Below, piece after piece: positions 35,501 to 47,896 of a stretch of DNA of 64,000 bases. The DNA lies in assembly GCA_003342895.1 (NCBI GenBank), contig PTFA01000012.1, positions 8,418,252 through 8,482,251 of the forward strand. The letters are read 5' to 3'. The notes below the pieces were generated by a model that made no database searches, was not told where the DNA came from, and was given only the letters and a program-made list of their open reading frames with translations. The DNA comes from Casuarius casuarius. Taxonomy: Eukaryota; Chordata; Aves; Casuariiformes; Casuariidae. Positions within the stretch are counted from its first letter, which is position 1. Every line of letters starts with the position of its first letter. The position numbers were made by a program, and so were the translations under genes.

Positions 35501-37071
35501 TTTACAGTAGTTTCAATGCTCCTAAAATGACAGGAAAGCAAAGAACTCAGTATATGCTTATGGTATATACATGGTGGGTACAGCAGATGAGCTGGAGGCA
35601 TGCTACTGCACTGCTTTGCACAAAATCCTATTACAGAGTGAATAGATTATTCCTATGGTTAAGGCTAAAATGCATTTCCTAACTGTTTAATAATGCTGCA
35701 TTGTGGACTGTGGTTATCCTCCCTTGAAGACAAACAGCTTTTCAGTCACTTTATGCACTGCAAGCATTCCAGCCCTGAGCCCATACCAATTACAAGGAAA
35801 GCAGAATAACCTCCTCTTTCTCATATGTGCTGCTTTTATTTAACGAGTCATTCCAAGTGGAATATCGCCAGCATTTTTACCCTGAGGACTTCTTCAGCAC
35901 ATTCACAGATGTCTGGCAGAGATCACAAACTTATGTATTGGCCTGCTCACCAGTCTGAGGCCATACTCACCACAACGCCCAGCAGCGGAGGGGCCAACTG
36001 ACATCGTCACCAAGGTCCCCTATTAATGTGGGGCACATATGAGATCCTCTGAACACTGGGAACACCAGCATCATATGCAAGACTTGTGTTAAACTGTGTC
36101 GGAAAAAAAACAGTGAAAAATGCACTCTCACTAATCATTTGGTGGGAACACTTGTATTCAACCTCACTATACAGAACAGGATTTACATGTCCTGTCAGCA
36201 GCCATCCAAAGCTTAAATGTCCTCATCAGCTGGCAACAGCTCTGCCCCCAGCAAGATCTCAACTGCACAGGAAGAGCGTGGGAGGAAAATCAGCATAGCT
36301 GCTGACCCAGGGCTCCACTCCTCCATGGAAAAGGAGAAAATTCCCACATGCTTATATGAATCAGTAGGCGCCTTCTCCTGATGCTAATGTACACAGAAGC
36401 TTGTCCCAGTCCTATGTCTTTTAGTTGTTTCATCTTATACGTTAGTCTTCCTCAGTTCTCACTTAGTGACTGTCATCTGCAAGACAATATTAGCTCTTGA
36501 TAGTTACAGGTGGGTAGCCAAATCCCTCTCTTTCCAGAAACCTGAAGATACTTTGCTGGCCTGCTTCGTTCTTCCTGCTCATCCCTGCCAGATGAGAAGG
36601 ACACGTGCTGGGCGGCCGACGGGACACGAATGAATGGCTACAAATGCTCTCTCGCTTGTGACAATTTGTGGCTGGAGCTGGCCAGCTGGGTAGTAATTAC
36701 AAGGACCTCCCTCTGCTTCCTGCTGCTCCATTTTTTCCTCTAAATCCAGCCGACTTTCTCTTAGCATTTCTGCCTAAGGCCAAGGACTAGCATCAGTGTG
36801 CAAGAGTTAATGTCTCCATTTTCAGGGAACAATTTGAACAGGTGCTGAGAACTTTACTCCTGGATTAGAAGAACTGTTCCTGAATTAAGAGGTGGTGGTG
36901 TAACGCTTCTAAATGCATTAAAACACACCCCGGAGGTGAGGAGAGGTTACATGAGTTAAAACTGAGTATTCTTGAGATAATTAAAGCCCACATTCTGCTG
37001 TCAAGAATCTGAATTATGCTCCCATTTGACTCTAACCAGATTCCATTGGTTAAATGAGAATTAAACCATTA
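32503..37071. other. No gene seen; small palindrome and T14 tract
   Basis: A perfect 10-bp inverted repeat (GGAACCAATT / AATTGGTTCC, six-base spacer) lies at 32521-32546. T14 at 34092-34105 ends in CAG and resembles an acceptor, but no exon follows convincingly. The patch 36100-36780 is somewhat GC-richer (GGGCGGCCGACGGG near 36610). Nothing else is supported. Confidence 0.5.
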
Positions 37072-37117
37072 GCTTAGGATCAGGTCCATTGACTTCAGTG
37101 GGTGTTGCACCCTGACA
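37072..37117. repeat. Degraded old dispersed repeat (CATTGACTTCAATGGGAGTTGC type)
   Basis: GGATCAGGTCCATTGACTTC continues with AGTGGGTGTTGCACC. This matches a recalled sauropsid repeat core (CATTGACTTCAATGGGAGTT) closely. It is the best-preserved of the four copies I noticed. The name of the family is not known to me. Confidence 0.5.
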
Positions 37118-38699
37118 CATGACAGCAAGGAGAAGATAAACGTACGGAACACCAAAAAAGCAAACTAAATACAAATTAATATCACCATAATCTTTTAAGT
37201 ATGTAAATTCAATTGCACAAATGTTTAAACTATGCTTATTCTGTATATTAAATGGTCCTGGCAGTGTATACATCATTTGCATTTCAGCATTTCAGAGGGG
37301 AGAGTGCTGAATGGTAATAAAGGAACATATGTTCTATCATAAGTACGTGAATCGTATGATACTAAATACATAAATTATAATGCATAAAACTAGTTTTAAA
37401 TATCCCCCATTTAGTGTGTGACATTTTATGGATGATAATGGAATTGATGTGCATTCTAAAATTATACATTCAAAACTACTTGCATTTTCTTTTACAACTT
37501 ATATTCAGGCCTGAGCAATTTCTTCTCCTCTCTCTCTCTTTTTTCTCTTTTTTTTTCTTTAAGTTTACCAACTAGCCCTGTAGATTCTTTTTCTCTTATG
37601 TCTTTCACGGGAACTTTACCCACATCAACTCCTTTCTTTTTTAAGTGATACGCGTATTTATTTAGCAGTTGTCAAGACTGTCTACCTGACCCATTCCACT
37701 GACTGGATCAGACAATTTGTTTGGTTTCCTCCACCACCTTTTCAAAAGTACCAATTAAAATTTCATGCTTCTGTATTTCAGGTTTCTCACATTGTAATTA
37801 TACTCCTGCGGCACTTAGAAAATCATCCATGTCATCTCTACTCTTCCATTAACATCAACCTTTAACCCAGTTTGCGCCACAAATATTTCTGGGTTTTTCT
37901 CTGTGCAATTTACTCTCAGAATAACTTCTACTAGCTGATCTGTAAAGCTACTACTATTTGTTCCTTGAAATCATCGCTCCAGAGAGCCCAGAGGAAATTG
38001 CCAAAGTAATAATAACTAGGCTGAGTATGAGTTCTAGTTCAAGAATTAACCTGATTCAGACCATCAGTCTGTGCACATTATCGGTTTATGCACCTGGCCT
38101 TTCTTTTTTTTTTTTTTTTTTTGTTATACTGATTTGTTGTGCAATGTCTCAAATGATTTTGAAAGAAAGGGCTTTTAAAGCATGAAGGCAAGGAAGACCA
38201 AAGAGTTGAATCTAACTTATCAGCTGTGCTGAGCTCAAGGAAAAATCTGGAAGGAGTTACAATTCTATATAAAGCCCTGTCCTTGTAAGCGATTAAAACA
38301 TTAATTAACATCAATAGAGCCAGACACTGAACATATTAGTTGAGTGTTAATAGAAGTAAATGTCTGACGTATGTGCAGTCCTCTGGGTGCTGGTACACGA
38401 GATTGAGTTCAATGAAAACAAAAATGATTTGTATTATCAGAATATTCCCTCACCTCCTGATATTTTTTTCAGCTTCTTTACTTTCACGGGTTAATTCATC
38501 AGTGCATAATATTGTTGAATATGATGGTGAATTGTTTTTGTCCTTTGTTTTAATGGAACAAATAATACAGAAATCAGTCGATACTGTGTTTGCATAGCTA
38601 CTTGCTGACTCATCTATTTGAGGCCGATAATTCTGTTACAAAAATAAAAAAAAAACAAAGATCACTTACTGTAATTTTGTCTCATGAAAAGTGTTTCTT
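37118..38699. other. No gene seen; T19 and CT-rich tract
   Basis: A CT-rich run lies at 37525-37560 and T19 at 38104-38122. The latter has no antisense poly-A signal. Only short frames otherwise. Confidence 0.5.
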
Positions 38700-38910
38700 C
38701 CTCATTTTCTGCGTTTCTAATTACACCTCGGATTGGCTACATATCTACAGTAACACCAGCTGCGATTGGCTGTAGGTTTTCAGGGTTCTGCTTTATTATC
38801 TTTTAAATTTGCATAATCATGCAATTATCTTAACAAGTCCGTGCTTTCGAGGCAAGTGGAATTGAATGTGCAATTATCTACAAAAGATGGATTTGTAATT
38901 TAATGCAATC
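38700..38910. promoter_or_regulatory. Cluster of NF-Y-like and POU/homeodomain-like sites (candidate enhancer)
   Basis: Two inverted CCAAT boxes (GGATTGGCTAC at 38730, GCGATTGGCTG at 38763) are 33 bases apart, about three helical turns, a spacing typical of paired NF-Y sites. Some 40 bases on, a perfect octamer ATTTGCAT (38807-38814) faces ATGCAATT (38819-38826) around a 4-base spacer, a palindromic POU-type arrangement. TGCAATTATCT occurs twice (38820-38830, 38869-38879). There is no coding potential. The individual motifs are seen directly; regulatory function is inferred. Confidence 0.35.
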
Positions 38911-41900
38911 TAAAATATAGAATACATGCATATATTTTTTTAAATCGCATAGTAAACACGTTGCAATCTACTAGATGCCTCTTAAGAACTGTGTGCTTCT
39001 CACTAGGCGGGGCTGAGATCTGGACAGAAGCCATAGATGGTTATGGGTCATAACCCTTAAGATAGCCACTCTCAAAGCCCTCTAAGCTGGCCTCCGAATA
39101 CACGTCGACTGTTACCTCAGAGGCCACATTTGCTTGAGGAAATGTTGTGAAAATGCACTCAATAAGGGGTGGACCCTTCCGTTTTCTATTCCCTTCCACA
39201 GAGACTCAACTTAATTCCCTTGAGGTCTTCTTTCCGACAGCAACACTGATGCAATACAGCAGGAGGAGCACTGAGGGGCTTTTATACTGACTTCTTTGTA
39301 GAAGTACATAAATAATTGTAAAATATACACATTCTGTGGTGGCAACCCTTTCCTTTAAATGAAATGCAGAATTTTTTAATAGGCTTTAAAGTGCATCTTG
39401 CAGAGGGGCTTTCATTCAGAATTAAATCTAGGTAGGATGTAATAACATGTATTTTCTTTCTGGTCCACCTCTGAAATTAAAAACACAATTTTAAACGTTA
39501 TTGGATGATACTAACTAGTGCAATGGAATTAAAAACAGTCAAATTGCCTAGTGCTATTATTTCTTGTTCACAACTTTTTATTCCAAGTGTGCTCAAACAT
39601 TGTCTCAGGGACCACAGTTTGCCTGTGCTAGGCATCATACTGGCACATATGAGAGCCTAGTTCAAGACCTGGGAGAACAGGGCCCTCTGTGTGCTCTGGA
39701 GACATTTTGCATCATTCGCTCTATATTCTCCTGTATAACCAGGTTTCCAGGTGTTTATCATATATTACTAAAGCCAGTTGCAATAAAACACTTAGCTATA
39801 GCTCAGTGGGACTGCTGATACAGTCATTGGAACTACTTGTAAGCTAAATGATTCATAAGTAAACACTTTAAACACCTCAGAATCTGAACTGCTTTTTCTT
39901 TTTATGCTTGAATCCATTTGTTTATTTACATTTGTGAATTCTGTACTTGCCAGTTAGTTCTCCAAAGAGAACTAACTAAACCTAAATGATGCTGAAGAAA
40001 GGCAGAGAGTAGAAATACTACCAAAGTTTTCAGTTGGTCACAGTGGTCATACAGCAACTTAACAGACTTTTAATTTCTAGATAAATCTAGCTAACTGTCA
40101 GAAATACTCACCATTTTGTGGCTTTTTCCAACAGAGAGTGTTTCAAGGTTCTCAGCAATTCACATCTCTTGAAGTGTGATTTGCCTGTGAGAGAGTCAAT
40201 TCTTTGAAGAACATTAACAACCTGATTGCAGTTCATTCTTGCTGTCTTGTGACCTGAAATGGCATTTTAAAGCAGAATCTCCTAAATAATCACCTCTTTC
40301 TCTTGTTTGGTTTGTGTAAGCAATCAGCAGGAAACACAATTGGAATTTATGGGAAAATGCAAGTTACTCAAATAACTGTGAATTTTTTTCTACTGCTTCA
40401 TTAAAGTACCACTATAGATGTTAATAGTGTATTTCAGAAAAAGTGTATTTCAGAAAATTTTATTTTAATGTACTCCCTGTAACAAAAGCAGAATCTGGAA
40501 CCTGAGTTAAGATTTACATTATTTTGGTAACTACTTCCTTGTATTCTATAATATATTACTATTTCAATTGCAATTTTCATATCAATCAAATACAAGCATA
40601 TTTGTGCATTCTTTAAGTTATTCTTAGCAGATAATCATACGAATGAGAAAAGTTATATATCTCCTTAGGATGTCCTTTTGCCTTCAGATATACCACTGAA
40701 AATATAGGACATATATTTGCAGAAGATGACAAAATATGCTTTGGAAGCTTAATTATTGGTATTTCAAGACAATCCATTTTAAGTCCAATTTTTAAAGTGT
40801 ATTTGAACCGCATGTGAATTTTGCAGGAACGCACTGACATTAGGATATGGTCCTAGTGACCGTAATCGGATATGTATGTGAAACTCTGAATTCTGACAGA
40901 GACAGTGAATTCAAAGCATGTCAATGAAAAGAAGCTGAGCTGTTTCTACAGTATGTTAAAGTTGCTTGGATACATCCTAAACTGCGTGAGTACGAAGCTG
41001 GTTGTCTCACTGTAATACAGCAAATATCTTGTCTTGCAAGCCAAACAAAAGTTCATGCATGATGTGATCAAACTAAATTCACAGTATTTGACATTTTGGA
41101 AGTTCTCATATGCACCACAGCAAATGAAACAATGAAAGCTTAGCAAGAGGTCTGAAAGTCTTTGCAGTTTTAACAGCTTTCTTTCCTATGTACGTGGGTG
41201 AATGAACATCACTATTTCATATTGAGCTGCTTCACAAGTCGATATTACCTCACAGGCAGGCTTTCTTTTCATTTCTGAATAAGGAATGGGAAACATATTG
41301 CTTACCATATGCGAGGGGCCTAGAATCTTGCCTAACTAAAAAGCTTAAGCAAAAGCTTTTAATATTAATTAAAAATACTATTAACAGATAGCCTTTTCAT
41401 GCACCAGGAACAGAGCTTTAAAGAAGTATTTTCAAAGGATCTTTTTGTATTCCTGGTTATCAACATCTCTCTAATGAGAGGGCCCAAACCCCAAACTCCA
41501 CAAAAGTTTCCTTTACAGTGAAAGATCTGGATCTAAAAATAGTGCCACATAAGAAAAATTTTAAAGTAGGTACTAGAATACATCATTTTTCACATCTCAA
41601 AAATAATGGCTTTTTAAGCAGCCCAAGAAAAAAAAAATGGTGAAGGCCAGGACTGAAAATGTTTAATCTGGAGAAGAACAAGGAAAATAAATTCTATTAC
41701 AACAAGTACTGCATTTATTCTTCAAACCAACATAATTGTTTAAAATTACAGCTGTTCATAGGATTGCTATTTTCTGTATATTTGGATAGCTGCATATATG
41801 GATATATAGCTACAATCATTCAGCAAAGGGGATTAGAGAAGCACAACTTTCCACAGCTGAATTTCTGATTGAAAATACAAGTTAAGGTTGCAATGAAAAT

Positions 41901-42659
41901 TGGTGCAATTTTCACTCTCTTTATAAACATATGAACTGTAAAAGACAGACAAACACAGTCTTACTGAATAGTCAGATAGTGGGATATTGAGGATGTCAAA
42001 AAGCGAGGGAGACCTCCACAGTTTTCATGTCAGTGACACTGTTAAGTGACAAGAAAAGTAATTTTTAAACTAACCTTTTTCATGCTTTTTGATGCTTTCT
42101 ACTACTCGCTTTCTACATGATGCTTCTTGCATCTTCTTCCTTCTCCTCTTTAGCAATTTTGTCTCCACTGTTGTGCTTGTTACTTTCTTTCTCAGTGTCT
42201 GCACATTTCCATTCCACCTTCTGTGCTGGAGTATAGATAATATATATTATTTTTACTTAGGAAAGAGCCTATCTGAAAACCTCAAATACATTTATATTTG
42301 GGAAAACCCCATATATAACACCCCATAGTTATAAAGCACAATAAGGCAATGAAATTAACAGTGCCAGGGCAGGCACAGGAACAGGGGTATCTTGGGAAGC
42401 ATTTCAGAGGCTGAGACTTCTCATGCTCTCTTGGTGCCTGTGCTGCTAACAGAATATATGTAAATTAATATTCTCCTTAGATGGAAAGAACCTCCACTAC
42501 CCATTACCAAGTGCAGATGATGGAGGCAGAGATCAAGCCTTTCCTTTAGTTTCTTTCACCTATAATGAAATAGCACATCTTAATGTGCAAAAATGTAACA
42601 GCTGTGCTGGCTCTCAGCAAAAAGCAGCTGAAATACTGAAGTTACCATTGTAAAACACA
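38911..42659. other. No gene seen; one 16-bp tandem repeat
   Basis: GTGTATTTCAGAAAA(A/T) occurs twice in tandem at 40427-40458. Otherwise AT-rich with short frames. Confidence 0.5.
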
Positions 42660-43170
42660 GCACAGACCCAGCACCCAGAGAAAATGTCTGCTGGGATCTG
42701 GAGCGTACTTTTTCCCTGGTTTCTGTCTTCAAAAAGAAAACCTTGTGTCTCTCTCCTAAAACAGAGGAGAGTGATGAAGATTAATCCTTTGCCTTTGCTG
42801 TGCTGGCATCAGAAAGGAAAGAAATTTGGAGGCGTGGTGGGCGGCAGCTGGGCTGCGTTGCCCTCTCGGAAGGGGCAGCAGCACTCGCAGGGCCTGCGAA
42901 GGCTAGGGCAGAGGACAAACTTCAGCCCTGCGTTTAGGAAAACTATGGAAAGTCCAAATGAAAACACTTTCACCATTTCCAGTTGGCCCCTGGGCTTTTG
43001 GGACTACTGTTGTAGAGAGTCCAAAAGAGGCCAGCAATAAACCTGCTGAAACCAGGGCAGCTGAAGGAGCCTTGTGAAGCTTTCTGAGGTTCCAGTAACG
43101 TGGTTATATCCCAGAGGCATCAGCCACAGTTTGTGCAAAGGGCTGAATCCCACCTTCAGTTACAGACTAT
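42660..43170. other. GC-richer patch with a 118-codon plus frame, unknown
   Basis: Composition rises (GGCGTGGTGGGCGGCAGCTG, CTCGCAGGGCCTGCG). A plus frame at 42684-43040 has no domain signature. GGGCTGAATCCCACCTTCAG near 43138 resembles part of an old dispersed sauropsid repeat, weakly. Confidence 0.3.
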
Positions 43171-43634
43171 TAGTTTGGATATATGTTCAGGACCGCATAG
43201 CTGAGCAGAGTTCACACTGACCTCCCTGGATGGTAGCTGCATATACTGCAGAGAAAATAAATACTTTATGTAATAAGTAACCTTAAAAATTCTCTTAACT
43301 TCATTATTCCATTATCATTACATGCAGCACTACTCAACGGGAAACTCTCTTTGGGCTGCTCTTAGTCCTGGTTATGTTCCTGTTTCTCTCTCCCTCTTCT
43401 GTTGTTTGTGTATGTGTTGCTCTGCTCTTCCCTCTGTATTTTCACCCCTTCAGCTTCTCCAGGAAATGGAAGGGGACGTTCAAAACCACCATCCAGCTTC
43501 ACAATTGACACTCCACAGCGGAGTAAGGCTGTTCACACTGCCCATTTGCAAATTCCTGCCTAAGTCTACATTTAGTTCACATTTGGTCTGTTTCATCTCA
43601 CATCCATGAGGGCTTCACATCTACTTGTTTTCAC

Positions 43635-43655
43635 AAAAAAAAAAAAAAAAAAAAA
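43635..43655 (+). repeat. Poly-A tract (A21)
   Basis: Twenty-one A residues after GTTTTCAC, with no upstream AATAAA in range, so there is no sign of a retrocopy. A second, A15, lies at 43884-43898. Confidence 0.95.
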
Positions 43656-46600
43656 TGAAATTCAGAATAATCTGCATATATAACTACAAAAATATATTCA
43701 GGCCTTCTCTGTGGACCTAGATCAACCAGTAGCAAACCTTGTTAAACTTCAGCTTAATAGCTTGACAGGGTCTCTGTATATGACTTCTTGAAGTATGAAG
43801 ACTTTCAATTAAATCTAAGGAGAAACTCAGTGGGACTGGACTCCTCCCTCCTTAGTCTTCTTTGAAAATTTCAGCCAAAGTGGAAAAAAAAAAAAAAATC
43901 TCCAGTCTTCCGTCTGTGCATACTTGTCTATGTCCTTGAATAAAACAAGCCAAATAATTGTGGCTAGGAGCCACTGGCTCTCAGCTGGATGCTGTACCAC
44001 TAATAGGGAGCAGAGTGCAAATTCCACACATTGGAAGATGTTTTTCATGTGGTGAGTCAATATTTTTCCAAGATGGACCCAAAGAAACTCCAAGCAGTAA
44101 ATTTACTTTTTATAAAAAATATTCATTACCAATGGAAACTTCCTTTGTTCGTTCTTTTGGCTTTTGTCTTTGTCACTGCTTTCATGAACATCACATGAAG
44201 AAAGTGCCACATGCTCACAATTTTGAAAGAGAGAAGGAAAAATAACTACTTATTTTTTCTGAGTTGCTATTCCTGCTCAGTGCTGGCAGCGTGTTGCATA
44301 TTCTTTCCCTGGCTTGTTTTTTGGTGACGTCAGGCTCCTGCGCTGCTTTTCATAGCTGTGCAACCAAAAACTCTCTGGCCCAGTCCAAGGCTTCATGCCT
44401 GAACTCCAATCTCAGCCCTTTGTCTCCAGCAAGTTAGTTTTCTTTTTTTGCTGACTGAGTTTGCTTTTTCCCCTATGCTGAGCATCTGTAACCAACCCTG
44501 TTCTGTCCACAAAATCTACACACATTTCTCACAAACGCCTGTGACCAGTGTCACATTGCCACCTGCACATTTTCATGTCAAGGCACTTTTTTGATCAGGG
44601 CTCCAGCTGCAGCTATTTCTGCATTGTACTCTCATTTCCCCTCCTGCTAAACAACTATAAAGAAAGAAGTGATGCTACATTCTTTCTTTATCTGACAATA
44701 ATTGAAACTTCTGGTTAGTACAGGTTGTCAAAAGAGATATAATGTGTGAGCTTCTATTTTAGGTGTTGCTGGATCCCCGTAGGATCTTACAAAGTTCTGC
44801 TAAACATTTTGATGACAGCTTTTGATGACAACAATTTAATCATAATTCATATTCTAATAGACTATATCTCTAACTGTGCGTTCACAAATACATGTGAGAA
44901 ACTTTAGAAGTTCACCACGTTAACAATAGTTATTCAATAGCAGCAATAACATTTGTTTACATTCTCCTCTTTCCTTTTTACCATTTGTGCGGACAGAGAC
45001 ATTGCTTTTATTCTGTTTCTACAATTGCACGAGTTTGTCCGTGATTCGGTTTCCAAAGCAGACAAGGATTTTCCTTTTCACATACAAGGAACAGGGCAGA
45101 AATGGCTTTAGCATGAACTGAAACTGTTTTCCATGTCTGAGTTTAAATTAAGAATAAAAATATATTTTTTCAAATTATCTTGATCTGTTTCTTTTGACCC
45201 ATACATCATTCTGAGTATTTAACACTATTTCCTTTAATTTACATCAGTTTTATATGTAATGAAATGTAACACTGAGGTGCAAAATTAAAAATTTTGTTTT
45301 TAAATGTTAAGAGGAAACATTTCAGCATTTCTAAAAAGGAAGCTTTTTATTTAGAAGTGCTCAAATTAAATATTTCAATATTTGAAATGGTCTTTTGTTT
45401 ATTTTTCCCAAATTATTTGCAAATCTTTCTTGCTTTAACTCCCAAGAAGCACTTTTTTTTTAACCAGATTTACTGTTCATCAGATTTTTCACAGATCTTC
45501 TCCGCAGCAAAATGGAAAAACCACAATTATTATCTGTCACAGACTGTACACTGTTGACAGATTGACAGTGTTGAGCATACGCTGTTCACAATAGACCTAG
45601 AAATGCTTTTGGGGGGATCAAAATGAGGTACACTGATATTTTGGAATGCAACAAACTTTTTACAGGGTTTGCATGTATGAAATGTCATATTCAGAGTTAT
45701 GTTGCTGACCTTCATATTTCATGAGCACTTAGTAAGATTTTTTTCTACAAAAAACACCTCATACCATTCACCGTTTATTATGTTACCAAGAAAAAGCCCT
45801 AAGGAAAAAATAAGGCGCTAAAATATGGTCATTACTGAGAACTGAACTGGTGGTTGCAAAGAAATGTATTACATCTTATTGACTAAAGAGAGACATGTCT
45901 TCCCTCAGAAAGAATAATTGCCTTTGTTTCAGCAATTTGAGAAATTAAAGGTGTTAAACCTTTCTCTACCTCCAAATAAAGCATGTCTCTCCGTACAGAT
46001 CCCTTGGGTCATGACAAGGCAGTCAATGATTGTCCCAGAAATATTTATAAAAATTTATGAATTAATCCCTTCTCTCCTGTTACTTTTTTATATATACAAG
46101 ACTACTCTTCCTCTTTGTTTTCTATCCTGCTTTCCAATATGGAATTAAACACAAAAAAAACATATTTTCAGAAGAGGATTAATACTTGATAACTTAAAAC
46201 ATATATTTTTCAAAAGAAAATTCTAGACTGCTTTCTGGACCTGAAGGTAATCTTTCATTTGAAGTACTGTATTTTAAATGGACTTTATACTTTTCAGTGT
46301 TTTGAAAAAAAGCCCTCTGTCTCATAGTCCTGTATGGCATTTCCACCATCTTTCTTATACAGGAAACACTGATAAAATGTATGACACATCTTTATCTTGA
46401 ACTGTGCTGGGAGGGTTTTTTCCATCTTCATCAACTTGTTGTTCTTTCCAAATGTCGTTTACATCAGGAAGGTCAAAGAATCAAAAAAACATTGTTCTCA
46501 AACTGTTTCTGCACATATCTATTTATGCACATATCTAATCAACCTTCACTCTCCAGCAGGGCTAAACATATTGAGCCTCTGTTTTTTACACAGTGTCAAA

Positions 46601-47710
46601 AATGTTCTTGAACATTTTGACCTTGTAACAGTTCTGTGTATTGGGAGAAACCCACTATAAATTCTTATAACTGGTGAATGTCCACAAGTCAAATCAAGAC
46701 TGCTGGAGCAACCAAAATATGGAGACGATTTCACCAGAGATCATCAAAGTCATTACATTTGACTCAGACTAATCATCCTTTAAATAGCTCTTTCTGGCCT
46801 ATCTCTTTTTTAAAAAAAGGAAACTGACGGGATCTCTTTTGCTATCCCATGAGTTAATCCCCATCATTGATTTAAAGTGAGTTTAAGGAAATATAAAAGT
46901 AAATATCGCAAGGACTATGTATTATGCACAGACTAAGGCCTTAAGAAATGTGGTTTACTTCTCTGTTAACTGGGCAGCCTATTATATCAATGCCTTATCT
47001 GCTTCTCTTTCTTGGGGTTTTCTACATGCTGAATCAAACTCTGAGGCTTTTTTTTTTAATCATTTTCCTGCACTGCAGTTGCAGATGTGATCATCCAGCA
47101 AAGGCAGGGTAATTAGCTACTGAGTCATTGCTTATATGAAACTGTGTTTTTTTGTTTCCTGAACAAAGATAAAACTGCCTATAAAACCTCAAAGTTAGGG
47201 AACAACTAATGGAAAAGCATGATAATGGACTGTGGAGTATGTCTGAGACTTGTTCCTGTAACGGGCAATCTAGAAGTGGAGGTATATGTATTGGAGGTAT
47301 GTATGCAGTGCTATTAAAGGTAGCGTCTTTTAACGTACATATGGCTTGACACAGAGCAGGATGGCCTCACAGCGGGACTAGGTGTCTGCTTCCACTGAAT
47401 TTTGACTAAGTCCATGAAATGGTCGAAGTTGGTCTGTGATCTTTATAACCTGTAATGCATCTATATATTCAGGGAAACCTGAGCAGAAGCAATAACACAC
47501 TGAAATGACTTACCCAGCAATCTGTTGCATAGAGGAGCTCCTGGGAACTTAATTGACAGCCGTAAGGATTTCAGAAAGGAAGAAGTGAACTTACTCCATC
47601 CCTGCTAGGCACTGTAGGAAAATCAAAAAACCTTTACGGTCACTAGAATCAAAGGCTGCTGGCAACACCAACAAAATCTGTGTGGTTCCCTTACTCACAT
47701 CCATTGCCAG
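43656..47710. other. No gene seen; AT-rich
   Basis: Short frames only. TTTTGATGACAGC/TTTTGATGACAAC repeats in tandem at 44807-44832. The block 44990-45080 has several CpGs in otherwise CpG-poor DNA and may be a conserved element. The minus strand has a donor-like GCTGG|GTAAGTC at about 47513 with a possible 27-nt exon, unsupported. Confidence 0.5.
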
Positions 47711-47896
47711 ATGGAGATATAAAGAATAACACTCTTCTTGTGCTAAGGTCTATCACAAAACTAAATCAGGACGTAAACAGACTTATTACTGCCCTGCTTG
47801 GTCATAACCAAAGTCACTACGAGACAGTTAATATTGACCCCACAATTACAGCCACAATTCAGTTGTTTAATGCATGGGTTTATACTCTGACCCTGA
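47711..47896 (+). other. Exon-like segment, 186 nt, symmetric phase 1 (candidate coding exon)
   Basis: A pyrimidine-rich acceptor (TTCCCTTACTCACATCCATTGCCAG) precedes 186 nt, a multiple of three, closed by a good donor, CCCTGA|GTAAGTT. One frame is open throughout (GDIKNNTLLVLRSITKLNQD, then VNRLITALLGHNQSH, then IQLFNAWVYTLTL). The first half is amphipathic and coiled-coil-like. The codon mix looks coding, with varied third positions. Entry and exit are both phase 1, the class common in shuffled extracellular modules. The same frame runs on to 47952 before a stop. I recognise no family and see no partner exon. Confidence 0.28.

Noticed and set aside
43635..43655. A21 as a processed-pseudogene tail
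   Set aside because: No poly-A signal upstream and no gene-like sequence before it.
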